NCBI GenBank assembly: GCA_017395635.1
Contig: JAFQOE010000003.1
Span: 26,277 to 90,276, forward strand
Direction: 5' to 3'
DNA: 64,000 nucleotides
Source: Lachnospiraceae bacterium
GTDB lineage: Bacteria; Bacillota; Clostridia; Lachnospirales; Lachnospiraceae
The notes under the pieces were generated by a model. That model saw only the letters and a program-made list of their open reading frames with translations, was not told where the DNA came from and made no database searches. The stretch's first letter is position 1. Each line of letters begins with the position of its first letter. Positions 45,350-55,462 of the stretch are shown here, in pieces. The position numbers were made by a program, and so were the translations under genes.

Positions 45350-46033
45350 TTAACCCTCTTCCACATTAAACTTATAGCCCATTCCCCATATAGTCTTAAT
45401 ATAATCTCCGCAATCACCAAGCTTATTGCGCAATTTTTTCACATGGGTATCAATTGTTCTCGCATCACCAAAATAATCATAATTCCATACGTTGTTCAGA
45501 ATCTTCTCTCTTGATAATGCAACTCCCTGATTGACAACAAAGTAATTTAACAATTCAAACTCTTTGTAACTTAAATCTATATTATTACCTTTCACCTTAA
45601 CCGTATGTGCCGAAATATCTAATTCTATCTCCCCTGCAACTAAAACTTCTTCCTGTAAAGCACCTGATGTCCGTCGTAATATAGCTTCTACTCTCGCAAC
45701 AAGAATTTTCGGACTAAATGGTTTGGAAATATATTCATCAACACCCAACTCAAACCCCATTAATTCATCTCTCTCATCCGACTTCGCAGTAAGCATAATA
45801 ATAGGCACTCCTGATAACGCACGTATTTCTTTACAAACTTGCCATCCATCCATCTTAGGCATCATAACATCAAGTATAATCAGAGCAATTTCTTTATCCT
45901 GTACAAACAAGTCGACCGCTTCCTCTCCATTAGCAGCCTCTATAACACTATAACCTTGTTTAACCAAAAAATCTTTTACCAGTTTACGCATACGACTTTC
46001 GTCATCCACTACCAATATTTTAATGGGATTCAT
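45350..46033 (-). CDS. OmpR/PhoB-type response regulator
   Basis: The 227-residue regulator has a receiver domain with the acidic pair D10-D11, the phosphorylation site D55 in LIILDVMMPKMDGW, the threonine in IIMLTAKSD and the lysine in YISKPFSPK. A winged-helix DNA-binding domain follows (LSYKEFELLNYFVVNQGVALSREKILNNVW, DTHVKKLRNKLG). AGGAGG precedes the ATG. It forms an operon with the kinase, separated by one base. Its targets are unknown; the lipoprotein downstream is a candidate by position only. Confidence 0.95.
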   Translation of the reverse strand: MNPIKILVVDDESRMRKLVKDFLVKQGYSVIEAANGEEAVDLFVQDKEIALIILDVMMPKMDGWQVCKEIRALSGVPIIMLTAKSDERDELMGFELGVDEYISKPFSPKILVARVEAILRRTSGALQEEVLVAGEIELDISAHTVKVKGNNIDLSYKEFELLNYFVVNQGVALSREKILNNVWNYDYFGDARTIDTHVKKLRNKLGDCGDYIKTIWGMGYKFNVEEG

Positions 46034-46053
46034 ATTATACCTCCTATAGAAAA

Positions 46054-46081
46054 AGAGAGACAGTATACGAATCTGTCTCTT
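46054..46081 (-). terminator. Terminator before the two-component genes
   Basis: AGAGACAG and CTGTCTCT arms enclose a nine-base loop followed by CTTTTTC on the minus strand. It ends the transcript of the gene at 46138 or attenuates entry into the regulator gene. Confidence 0.65.
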
Positions 46082-46137
46082 ACTTCACATTCATCACCTA
46101 GACACATTATATCATTAAAATATGTTCGAACTGTGAC

Positions 46138-46692
46138 CTATTGTTCAGAATTAATATTGAGTTTTTCTTCTTTTTCCTTTACTGCCGCTTCTCTACGTTC
46201 TAATTCTGCCTGCCATGCTTGATATTCATTTAAAATCTTATTCCGCGTATTAACATATCCAACATTCGGATTCACTGCAGCTATCACAAACATTCCAACA
46301 ATAACAAATATTAATGCAACAATGGTAATCGTCATTCTTGTTTTAACCATTAATAAGTGTTGAATTTTTGTTTCCATTTTCCCTTGATTAATCTGCGACA
46401 CCTTATCATATTCCATTCTCTTAGGCAACACAATGCTTGGAATTTCTTGTTCCTGATACCCAAAATCCGTCATCAACCGATAACGTATTTCATACATAAA
46501 ACTATATCCCACCATAGTTTTAAACATCTCTCGTTCTATAAGCTTGCAATATAGTTCATATGTTGTTTTCCCATCAGAACCATGAATACGTTTACGTATT
46601 GCTTCTATATTCACTTGTTCTTTTTGAGCAATTTGTGCTTCTTTGTAACTCGGAAATACAAATCCCCCAACAATAAGTGATTCCTTATCCAT
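46138..46692 (-). CDS. Single-span membrane protein of unknown function
   Basis: The 184-residue protein has a soluble N-terminal part of about 115 residues (FVFPSYKEAQIAQKEQVNIEAIRKRI; TYELYCKLIEREMFKTMVGYSFM), one membrane span (MTITIVALIFVIVGMFVIAAV, about 121-141) and a charged helical tail (YQAWQAELERREAAVKEKEEKL). I do not recognise the family. The ATG at 46692 after GGAGAG is preferred over a start five codons earlier. It lies just downstream of ssrA and its terminator. Confidence 0.6.
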   Translation of the reverse strand: MDKESLIVGGFVFPSYKEAQIAQKEQVNIEAIRKRIHGSDGKTTYELYCKLIEREMFKTMVGYSFMYEIRYRLMTDFGYQEQEIPSIVLPKRMEYDKVSQINQGKMETKIQHLLMVKTRMTITIVALIFVIVGMFVIAAVNPNVGYVNTRNKILNEYQAWQAELERREAAVKEKEEKLNINSEQ

Positions 46693-46725
46693 ACAAACTC
46701 TCCTCATGACAAGTACGATTATCTA

Positions 46726-46747
46726 CTTGGCTCATTGTATACACAAA
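46726..46747. repeat. 22-bp dispersed element, copy B
   Basis: It differs from copy A at 7635-7656 by one base, which breaks the perfect palindrome (TTGTATACACAA). As in copy A, it immediately follows a terminator on the minus strand. Confidence 0.7.
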
Positions 46748-46776
46748 TAGCCTTTCTACATATTTGAAAGGCTATT
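46746..46776 (-). terminator. Terminator of ssrA
   Basis: AATAGCCTTTC and GAAAGGCTATT form a perfect 11-bp stem with a nine-base loop, ending in TTTG on the minus strand, 18 bp beyond the tmRNA 3' end. Confidence 0.85.
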
Positions 46777-46793
46777 CGTACATCCATTATAGA

Positions 46794-47135
46794 TGGAGCT
46801 GGCGGGAATCGAACCCGCGTCCGAAGACTCTTCCATCACAGCATCTCCCATTACAGTCGCTTTTTTAACATTCCCTCAAGTATTCGCCAACCGACAGGCT
46901 AACACTCTTAGTAGCTTCATTTATCTTTTACTGTGTCAAAGCTTTCACAGCAAAGTGCCCCACTGTTTTGATGCCTTATCCTAAGCCATGGGTGAACTTA
47001 GGTAAGACAGCTGCCACTAGGCAGCGTACGCTAACTTATTGTCTGCGTTTATATTTATTTCCAAGTTTTTAGATGGTCCTGGTCCATCAATGGCTTCTAT
47101 GATTTCTAAATCCCCGTCGAAACCAGTACAACCCC
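46794..47135 (-). ncRNA. ssrA: Transfer-messenger RNA (tmRNA)
   Basis: tmRNA rescues stalled ribosomes and tags their products. On the minus strand the 5' end GGGGTTGTACTGGTTTCGAC pairs with the 3' CAGCTCC, giving a seven-pair acceptor stem with two wobble pairs. The T-arm reads GGTTCGATTCC. The tag open frame after AAC reads GCAGACAATAAG and onward, giving the tag ADNKLAYAA before TAG; the YAA end fits protease-targeting tags. CCA is not encoded. The length is about 342 nt. smpB, encoding its partner, is 0.5 kb upstream on the same strand. Confidence 0.95.
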
Positions 47136-47235
47136 GAATTATATATCAGATTGACTGATTGACTTATAAATATATATTCATCAGAATCGGCAATATATCC
47201 GAATCTACTAACACTAACTCTGTTATATGTCACCC

Positions 47236-47544
47236 TTACTCTGATACTTCTTCTGCAGTATCTTCTGTAGTGGCTTCTGTTGATGTCATGCGTTCTTTCA
47301 TCTCCTGCAAATCAGACGCATAATTGTCATCAAAATAATTCGTAACAAATGCCTGTAAAGTAGCATCACCGACAAACTTTGGAATACTATTGTATATATT
47401 CAAACCTGCAGGTACACCTATAACAATACCTATCACAACCGCTGCAACAATAGATTTAATTGCTGTATTAATCTTACGTTTTCTCTCTATTTCCTTGCGA
47501 TGTATTTTCTCGTATTTTCTCTTATCAACTTTTGCCTGACTCAT
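47236..47544 (-). CDS. Small single-span membrane protein of unknown function
   Basis: The 102-residue protein has a strongly basic N-terminus (KVDKRKYEKIHRKEIERKRKIN), one membrane span (SIVAAVVIGIVIGVPAGLNIY, about 31-51), a short outer helix (VGDATLQAFVTNYFDDNYASDLQEM) and an acidic tail. CAGGAGG precedes the ATG. It sits between smpB and ssrA, but nothing in it points to trans-translation. Function unknown. Confidence 0.65.
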   Translation of the reverse strand: MSQAKVDKRKYEKIHRKEIERKRKINTAIKSIVAAVVIGIVIGVPAGLNIYNSIPKFVGDATLQAFVTNYFDDNYASDLQEMKERMTSTEATTEDTAEEVSE

Positions 47545-47675
47545 AACTTCCTCCTGTGTAACCTCTAGTATAAAACAAATTAATTAAAACTTGTCGCTTA
47601 CCTTCATTAATAATACCACACTCTCACAAAAAATAAAATGAATTTTTGGTGAATCATTAGACAATAGACTACCTA

Positions 47676-48146
47676 TTATCCTAAATTTCGAATTTTAAAT
47701 TCTTTCTCAGCTTCACGCTTGATATCCTTTTTCGCAATATCTTTGCGTTTATCGTATAATTTCTTACCTCTGGCAAGACCAATTTCAACCTTAACCAAAC
47801 TATCCTTGAAGTATACCTTCAATGGAACAATCGTATATCCTTTCATCTTAGCTTGTCCCATAATTTTATTAATTTGATACTTATGAAGCAATAATTTCCT
47901 TGGTCTTAACGGATCTTTATTGAAAATATTACCTTTTTCATAAGGAGAAATGTGCATCTGACGAATATACACCTCGCCATTTTCCACCGATACAAAAGCC
48001 TCTTTAATACTGCAATGTCCCATTCGCAAAGATTTCACCTCTGTTCCATGCAAAGCAATACCCGCTTCGAATTTTTCATCTATAAAATAATCAAAATATG
48101 CCTTTTTATTATTTGCAATTAATCGTTCCCCTTTTTGTTTCGGCAT
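47676..48146 (-). CDS. smpB: SsrA-binding protein SmpB
   Basis: SmpB binds the tRNA-like part of tmRNA and delivers it to stalled ribosomes. The 156-residue protein has [32 protein letters not shown], the RNA-binding barrel and the basic C-terminal tail ([27 protein letters not shown]) that enters the mRNA channel. AAAGAGGG precedes the ATG. rnr is immediately upstream and ssrA downstream, so all three ribosome-rescue partners are linked. Confidence 0.98.
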   Translation of the reverse strand: MPKQKGERLIANNKKAYFDYFIDEKFEAGIALHGTEVKSLRMGHCSIKEAFVSVENGEVYIRQMHISPYEKGNIFNKDPLRPRKLLLHKYQINKIMGQAKMKGYTIVPLKVYFKDSLVKVEIGLARGKKLYDKRKDIAKKDIKREAEKEFKIRNLG

Positions 48147-48239
48147 ACAATCCCTCTTTTCTTTCAGATTCGTATCAACGTTTCATCCCATCTAAAAATT
48201 ATTCAAACTCCAATCAAACACCGACACCTATTATTCATA

Positions 48240-50531
48240 TCACACATTTGTATATCGGTCAATCAATTCCTTTTCATCATAATCGACATCCACCAAATCA
48301 TCATACACCAACTCAAAATCAATGGTACGGAGAAGTTTGTCTACAGACACAGTCTTTACAGCAACCTTCTGTCCCATAGCATAAATTTTACCCGTGTCCT
48401 TACCTATAATAGACATACTTTCTTCATGATAAATGTAAAAATCATCCGGTATACTCGCAATGCGCACCATACCTTCTACGGTATTAGGAAGCTCTACATA
48501 TAAACCATAACCGGTTACGCCTGAAATAATTCCTTCATAGACCTCGCCTATCCGTTTGCTCATATATTGAACTTTCTTAAGTTTTTCAACCTCACGCTCA
48601 GCTTCCTGTGCCCTTCTCTCATTTTGTGAGTTTGAATCTGCAATTTGTGACAAAATTCCGGAATAATGAGATAAACGTTTTCCGTTCAACTTGCCTTGCA
48701 AATTTTCCTTAATAATTCTATGAATCTGCAAATCCGGATATCGTCGAATTGGAGAAGTAAAATGACAGTAATACTTTGTAGCTAAGCCAAAATGTCCATT
48801 GCATTCCGTAGAATATTTCGCTTGTTGCATAGTACGCAATGTCATTCTACTAATAAAACCTTCCTCCGGCGTACCTTCAATTCGTTTAAGAAGTTTTTGA
48901 AACTCTTTCGGATGAATATTTTCACCGGAACTTTTAAAATGATATCCAAAATTAGCAATCATACTGTCTAATCGTTCTACTTTTTCACCATCCGGTATTC
49001 CATGAACACGATATTCAAACGGAATATCCTGCCAATAGCAATCTTGAGCAATCGTTTCATTTGCCATTAACATAAAATCCTCAATAATCTTATGTGCAGC
49101 ATTACGGTCATACGGACCAATTTCAACAGGTTCTCCTTCTTCTGTTAACAAAATCTTAGATTCCGGAAAATCAAAATCGATAGAACCTCTCTCCATTCTC
49201 TTTTTTCTTAAAACATCAGATAGTTCCTGCATATTTACAAAATATTCCAAATAGTCTTTATATTCCTGTAAAATTGCTTCACCTGAAATAATTGTTCCAT
49301 CATTTAAAGACAAAGATATATTTTGAATATCATTACTTTCTAAAACTTTAGCATTACTGTAATCAATACCATCATAGATACTTTTGGTCTTGATTGCATT
49401 CACTTTCAAAATAGAATCCACCTGGCTATAGCTCATTCTACGATCCACATGAATTACTGTCTCTGCAATTTGATGACTTGTCACTTTACCGGAATAATCG
49501 ATATCCATAATACAAGAAAGAGCCAACCGATCTTCACCTGCATTCAGCGAACAAATTCCATTGGAAAGTTTATGTGGAAGCATTGGTATTACACGATCCA
49601 CAAGATATACACTTGTTCCTCGTTTCAAAGCCTCTTTATCCAGAGGAGAATGTTCTCTTACATAATGCGTCACATCAGCAATATGAACACCCAGCTGAAA
49701 ACCTTTATCATTCTTAGTTAAGGTTATCGCATCATCTAAATCTTTTGCATCTTCTCCGTCAATTGTTACTGTTCTCCAATTTCTTATATCCAATCTCCCT
49801 TGTGTTTCTTCTTCTGAAACAGAATCCGGAATACTATCCAAATAATCCATGACTTCTTGAGGAAACTCCATCGGCAGATTAAATGCTCTGACAATAGACA
49901 AAATATCAGTACCGGGATCATTTACATGACCTAATATCTCAATGATTTTCCCTTCCGGCTTTCGTCTGTTGTCACCAAAGTTCGTTAACTTTACAACAAC
50001 TTTGTGACCTGTTACTGCACCCATTGTATTCTTTTTGGAAATAAAAATATCATCTGAAATTTTTTGATTATCCGGAATTACAAAACCAAAACTTTTATTT
50101 TTTTGAAAATATCCTACCACTTCTTTGTTTCCATGTTCTATAACCTTGACAACCTCAGCCTCTTTTCTACGGTCAGTTGGAGCCTTTATAATCTTAATCA
50201 TGACTTTATCATTATGCAATGCCCCTCCTGTAGCAAAATCAGGAATATAATAATCCTCATCTTCACCTTCTACCGTAACAAAACCAAAACCCTTTTGATG
50301 CCCAACGAACATTCCTATCTTCGTAATTTCAGACAAGGATTGGTATTTACCACGTTTTGTAAGCAAGACCTTTCCCTCTCTTACCAATTCTGCTAATATC
50401 TCTCGAAACTCTTCTCTTTCTTCCTGCGGAACCTGAAACAAAAACGCAAGTTCCTTCTGTTTCAATGGTTTATAATGCTTATCATTGATTACTTCCAGTA
50501 TCTTTTTCTTTTTTCCAACATGATTTGACAC
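48240..50531 (-). CDS. rnr: Ribonuclease R
   Basis: RNase R degrades structured RNA 3' to 5', including non-stop mRNAs handled by tmRNA-SmpB. The 763-residue protein has an N-terminal helix-turn-helix part, cold-shock domains (GFGFVTVEGEDEDYYIP, SFGFVIPDNQ), the RNB catalytic core (TIDGEDAKDLDDAITL with its metal-binding aspartates; CHFTSPIRRYPDLQIHRI) and a C-terminal S1 domain. The start is GTG at 50531, seven bases after GGAGG. A long inverted repeat lies in its leader. Confidence 0.97.
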   Translation of the reverse strand: MSNHVGKKKKILEVINDKHYKPLKQKELAFLFQVPQEEREEFREILAELVREGKVLLTKRGKYQSLSEITKIGMFVGHQKGFGFVTVEGEDEDYYIPDFATGGALHNDKVMIKIIKAPTDRRKEAEVVKVIEHGNKEVVGYFQKNKSFGFVIPDNQKISDDIFISKKNTMGAVTGHKVVVKLTNFGDNRRKPEGKIIEILGHVNDPGTDILSIVRAFNLPMEFPQEVMDYLDSIPDSVSEEETQGRLDIRNWRTVTIDGEDAKDLDDAITLTKNDKGFQLGVHIADVTHYVREHSPLDKEALKRGTSVYLVDRVIPMLPHKLSNGICSLNAGEDRLALSCIMDIDYSGKVTSHQIAETVIHVDRRMSYSQVDSILKVNAIKTKSIYDGIDYSNAKVLESNDIQNISLSLNDGTIISGEAILQEYKDYLEYFVNMQELSDVLRKKRMERGSIDFDFPESKILLTEEGEPVEIGPYDRNAAHKIIEDFMLMANETIAQDCYWQDIPFEYRVHGIPDGEKVERLDSMIANFGYHFKSSGENIHPKEFQKLLKRIEGTPEEGFISRMTLRTMQQAKYSTECNGHFGLATKYYCHFTSPIRRYPDLQIHRIIKENLQGKLNGKRLSHYSGILSQIADSNSQNERRAQEAEREVEKLKKVQYMSKRIGEVYEGIISGVTGYGLYVELPNTVEGMVRIASIPDDFYIYHEESMSIIGKDTGKIYAMGQKVAVKTVSVDKLLRTIDFELVYDDLVDVDYDEKELIDRYTNV

Positions 50532-50596
50532 AATCCCACCTCCTTGTCACTCTGCACAGTTATTTGACTTTTCAATCCATTTTTATGTTATATATT

Positions 50597-50656
50597 CTGT
50601 CAAATTGGATATGGCTTCTTACAAACAAGTTTACAAGCGCCATATCCACTTGACAG
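50597..50656. repeat. Long inverted repeat in the rnr leader
   Basis: CTGTCAAATTGGATATGGC at 50597-50615 and GCCATATCCACTTGACAG at 50639-50656 are complementary except for a small internal bulge. The inner loop can pair partly further. There is no T-run at either side, so it is not a simple terminator. It lies 66 bp upstream of the rnr start. Confidence 0.8.
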
Positions 50657-50665
50657 ATTTTATAA

Positions 50666-50706
50666 TCAAAAAGAAGCCACTGTATTATTTATCATACAGT
50701 AGCTTC
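50666..50706 (-). terminator. Terminator of secG
   Basis: GAAGCTACTGTAT and ATACAGTGGCTTC arms are followed by TTTTTG on the minus strand. Confidence 0.85.
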
Positions 50707-50713
50707 ATATTTC

Positions 50714-50944
50714 TTAATTCAATGCTTTAGAACTAATCAACAACGCCAATCCCAAGAACAAAATAACACAAACGATTGTTGCAATCACTTTCTTGTCGCG
50801 ACCTTTGTTCTTCGTCCAATACGTTTCACCTGCCGGCGAACCTGCAAGACTTCCTAAACCATTATCCTTCGCTTCCTGACATAATACTAATATAATTGAT
50901 ATAATACATACTATAATAAATACTATTGTAAGTGCTGTCTTCAC
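50714..50944 (-). CDS. secG: Preprotein translocase subunit SecG
   Basis: SecG is the small helper subunit of the SecYEG channel. The 76-residue protein has two membrane helices (ALTIVFIIVCIISIILVLCQ and VIATIVCVILFLGLALLIS) and the loop motif GLGSLAGSPAGETYWTKNKGRDK. An ATG-started frame is 15 codons longer, but the GTG at 50944 is preceded by AGGAGGT at ideal spacing and gives the normal length. secG-rnr-smpB-ssrA is a common Firmicute order. Confidence 0.93.
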   Translation of the reverse strand: MKTALTIVFIIVCIISIILVLCQEAKDNGLGSLAGSPAGETYWTKNKGRDKKVIATIVCVILFLGLALLISSKALN

Positions 50945-51053
50945 AAAAACACCTCCTATTCCAAAACTCACTATTCGATATTCTAACACAATGTTTTCAT
51001 AAAGACAAGCATTAATTGAAGAATTTTACAATTTTACAATGTTGTAATATATA

Positions 51054-52394
<1,341 letters not shown>

Positions 52395-52459
52395 TCAGTA
52401 TTTATACATTAAAATAGAATTCTATCCATAACACCAAAGATAAACAATAAAGAGCAAAA

Positions 52460-52488
52460 AGTCCGAAAGACATTACATCTTTCGGACT
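52460..52488 (-). terminator. Terminator of gpmI
   Basis: AGTCCGAAAGA and TCTTTCGGACT form a perfect 11-bp stem with a seven-base loop, followed by TTTTTG on the minus strand. Confidence 0.9.
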
Positions 52489-52558
52489 CTGGATAACTAA
52501 AGTCATTGTTACTATTCATAGCCACATTCGAAAATTCTTGGCTCTGAACAGTTACAAA

Positions 52559-54097
52559 TTATTTTACAAGTAAACTCTTTCCTGTCATCTCAGCTGGCTG
52601 CGGAAGTTCCATAATCTCTAATAAGGTTGGAGCGATATCTGCAAGACATCCACCCTCTCTTAACTTCACATCACCATAGTTCACTAAAATAAATGGTACC
52701 GGATTCGTTGTATGAGCTGTATGTGGCTCACCTGTTTCGTAATCAACCATCTTTTCAGCATTACCATGATCTGCACAAATGAATAATACACCGTCTACTT
52801 TCTTAACAGCCTCAACTGCAGAACCTACACAAGCATCGATACGCTCAACCGCTGCAACTGCTGCCGGAATCACACCAGTATGACCTACCATATCCGGATT
52901 AGCAAAGTTAATAATAATTACATCATATTCGCCACATGTAATTGCAGCATCCAACTTCTCACCAACTTCTGGAGCGCTCATTTCTGGCTGTAAGTCATAA
53001 GTAGCAACTGCCGGAGACTTAACCAATGTTCTCTCTTCATCCTTATTTGGCTCTTCTACACCACCATTAAAGAAGAAAGTAACATGTGCATACTTCTCTG
53101 TCTCAGCAAGTCTTAGCTGCTTCTTGCCCATCTTTGCAAGATATTCACCGAAGGTATTTTCAATTGACTGCTTCTTAAATGCAACAAGCTTATTACCGAT
53201 TGATTCGTCGTAATCCTTAAAACATACATATGTAAGCGGCATACGACCATTCTTTCTCTCAAATCCATCAAATGCATCATCACAAAACGCTCTTGTGATT
53301 TCTCTTGCACGATCCGGACGGAAGTTATAGAAAATAACAGAATCGTTAGGCTTAACAGTGGCAACCGGCTTATCACCATCCATAATTACAGTTGGAAGAA
53401 CAAACTCATCTGTTACTTCCTTCTCATAAGAATCTGCCATTGCTTGTACAGGATCTGTAGCTTTCTCACCTTCACCATAGCAAAGCGCCGCATAAGCCTT
53501 CTCTACACGATCCCAACGATTATCTCTATCCATTGCATAGTAACGTCCTGATAAAGAAGCAACCTTACCAACACCGATTTCTTCCATCTTTGCTACTAAC
53601 TCAGCAACGTAATCTTTGCCTGAAGCCGGAGGTGTATCACGACCATCCAAGAATGGATGCACATATACATTACTTAATCCCTGCTTCTTACACAACTCCA
53701 AAATTCCATATACATGAGTATTGTGGCTATGTACACCACCATCTGACAACAAACCCCACAAATGTAAGTCAGAACCATTCTTCTTACAGTTCTCAATTGC
53801 CTCTAATAAAGCTTCATTTTCGAAGAAATCTCCATCTTCAATCGACTTAGTAATAGAAGTCAAATCCTGATAAATGATACGACCTGCACCAATATTCATA
53901 TGACCTACTTCTGAATTACCCATCTGACCATCCGGAAGTCCTACTGCCAATCCTGATGCATTACCTGGAACAAATGGACACTCTGCCATCAACTTATCCA
54001 TAACAGGAGTATTTGCCATCGCAATTGCATTTCCCTCTGTCTTATCATTCAATCCATAACCATCAAGTACCATTAAAACAACTGGCTTTTTACTCAT
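52559..54097 (-). CDS. gpmI: 2,3-bisphosphoglycerate-independent phosphoglycerate mutase
   Basis: GpmI interconverts 3- and 2-phosphoglycerate using two metal ions and a phosphoserine. The 512-residue protein has the metal-binding VLMVLDGYGL, the catalytic serine in GQMGNSEVGHMNIGAGR, FLDGRDTPP, RYYAMDRDNRWDR and the C-terminal metal cluster FANPDMVGHTG and CADHGNAEKM. AAAGGAG precedes the ATG. It lies between aroK and eno. Confidence 0.98.
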   Translation of the reverse strand: MSKKPVVLMVLDGYGLNDKTEGNAIAMANTPVMDKLMAECPFVPGNASGLAVGLPDGQMGNSEVGHMNIGAGRIIYQDLTSITKSIEDGDFFENEALLEAIENCKKNGSDLHLWGLLSDGGVHSHNTHVYGILELCKKQGLSNVYVHPFLDGRDTPPASGKDYVAELVAKMEEIGVGKVASLSGRYYAMDRDNRWDRVEKAYAALCYGEGEKATDPVQAMADSYEKEVTDEFVLPTVIMDGDKPVATVKPNDSVIFYNFRPDRAREITRAFCDDAFDGFERKNGRMPLTYVCFKDYDESIGNKLVAFKKQSIENTFGEYLAKMGKKQLRLAETEKYAHVTFFFNGGVEEPNKDEERTLVKSPAVATYDLQPEMSAPEVGEKLDAAITCGEYDVIIINFANPDMVGHTGVIPAAVAAVERIDACVGSAVEAVKKVDGVLFICADHGNAEKMVDYETGEPHTAHTTNPVPFILVNYGDVKLREGGCLADIAPTLLEIMELPQPAEMTGKSLLVK

Positions 54098-54256
54098 AAT
54101 ATATCTCCTTTATATATGTTTGTTGAGAATACGCATATAATACATATTCTATAATACTACTTAAACCCAAATATCTCTTTACCATTCAGAAACATTTCCT
54201 AGTTAGTTTATCATATCTTTCAAAATTTGCAAGGAATGTACATAAAATTGAACATT

Positions 54257-54763
54257 TTATTTGCAAATAACTAATTCATCCTTTAATTTGTAAACCATTT
54301 CACGAATCGATAGACCTTCTGCATGAATTGTAACATCCGCATACTTTTCATATAATGGTCTTCGTTCTTCAAACAATTCATCAAAAGTTTGCCCATTTTT
54401 AATCGAAACACCTCTGGCATTCAAATCGCCAATTCGTTCCTTTAGAGACTCCAACGGAAGCTCAATATAGACAATCGTTCCTATAGAACGTAAATGTTCC
54501 ATCGCCCTTTCTCCATATATAGCACTTCCACCGGTAGCAATAACTGCCTTATTATACGCCAAAGATGCATTCACATCATTCTCAATCTGATTAAATGCAT
54601 CTATTCCTTTTTCTTCAATAATTTCACTCAAAAGCTTTCCTGTACGTTCCTGAATTATCAAATCCGAATCCACAAACCTGTATCCTATCGCTTTTGCTAA
54701 AACAACACCAATTGTACTCTTCCCACAGCTTGGCATTCCTATTAATACAATATTATTCTTCAT
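54257..54763 (-). CDS. aroK: Shikimate kinase
   Basis: AroK phosphorylates shikimate with ATP. The 168-residue P-loop protein has Walker A GMPSCGKST, the shikimate-binding FVDSDLIIQERTGKLLSEI and VIATGGSAIYGE, and an RRPLYEKYADVT lid/adenine segment. The frame opens at a GTG three codons earlier, too close to the AGAAGAG ribosome binding site; ATG 54763 is preferred. It completes the shikimate genes seen here together with distant aroC. Confidence 0.92.
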   Translation of the reverse strand: MKNNIVLIGMPSCGKSTIGVVLAKAIGYRFVDSDLIIQERTGKLLSEIIEEKGIDAFNQIENDVNASLAYNKAVIATGGSAIYGERAMEHLRSIGTIVYIELPLESLKERIGDLNARGVSIKNGQTFDELFEERRPLYEKYADVTIHAEGLSIREMVYKLKDELVICK

Positions 54764-54842
54764 GTTTGTCACTCTTCTTTCTTATCAGGATTCCATCATA
54801 TAATATGCTTTTATCTAAATCATCTTCTGTTCGATGCTCTTT

Positions 54843-55340
54843 TTAAATATCATGCATTTTATTTCTTGCAAATGTCTTAATATGCGCTAAAGCTTTCTCA
54901 TTTGGCTCTAATATTACCATATGCTTCCCATTACCGGTATCCACTACCATACAAATAACCTCAGCATCATCTTGCTTGGATGAATAATCTTTTATCTTTT
55001 TAATCTGCTCATTTTCAATTCGTTGCGAATCTTTTGGAACAATCATAGTTACCTTATCCATACTAAAGGAATACAACTCTTTTCTTTTTTGAGCATTTAA
55101 CACTGCTGCTATTTCCACTTCATTATCAGTAAATGTATACTCATATTCTACCCTGCAATCTCCTCCAAATGCATACAAAATCCAAACACCTACTACAACT
55201 ACCAAAAATGATATTCCACTGATAAACGGAAATGCCAAAATACCTGCTAAAATCACAATAAAACCTAATGCCATCTTCAAATAAAAATCTCCCATCGGTT
55301 TTGATTTTACAGCCATTTCATAAAACGAATTACCATACAT
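54843..55340 (-). CDS. Small membrane protein of unknown function (possibly DUF6106-like)
   Basis: The 165-residue protein has two adjacent membrane spans (FYLKMALGFIVILAGILAFPF and SGISFLVVVVGVWILYAFGG, about 20-62), then a beta-rich soluble domain (CRVEYEYTFTDNEVEIAAVLNAQKRKELYSFSMDKVTMIVPKD) that looks like a pleckstrin-type membrane-protein domain. It resembles proteins labelled DUF6106 as far as I recall. It has its own ribosome binding site (GGAGG) and sits between aroK and nfnB. Function unknown. Confidence 0.62.
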   Translation of the reverse strand: MYGNSFYEMAVKSKPMGDFYLKMALGFIVILAGILAFPFISGISFLVVVVGVWILYAFGGDCRVEYEYTFTDNEVEIAAVLNAQKRKELYSFSMDKVTMIVPKDSQRIENEQIKKIKDYSSKQDDAEVICMVVDTGNGKHMVILEPNEKALAHIKTFARNKMHDI

Positions 55341-55374
55341 AACAAATCCTCCTAAAATGATTCATAAAGAGATA

Positions 55375-55403
55375 ACCCGATAGCAAGCAACTCACCATCG
55401 GGT
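55375..55403 (-). terminator. Terminator of nfnB
   Basis: ACCCGAT and ATCGGGT arms enclose a 15-base loop. The T-run on the minus strand is broken (TTATCTCTTT), so it is weaker than others here. Confidence 0.55.
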
Positions 55404-55462
55404 CATATTATCTTACCTGCATAACATCAGTTACATTTCACCACATAACTCAATGTTTTGTT

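Noticed and set aside
46793..46984. Plus-strand frame starting MELAGIEPASED
   Set aside because: It is exactly antisense to the 3' part of tmRNA; this peptide type is a known artefact of tmRNA and tRNA-like genes.
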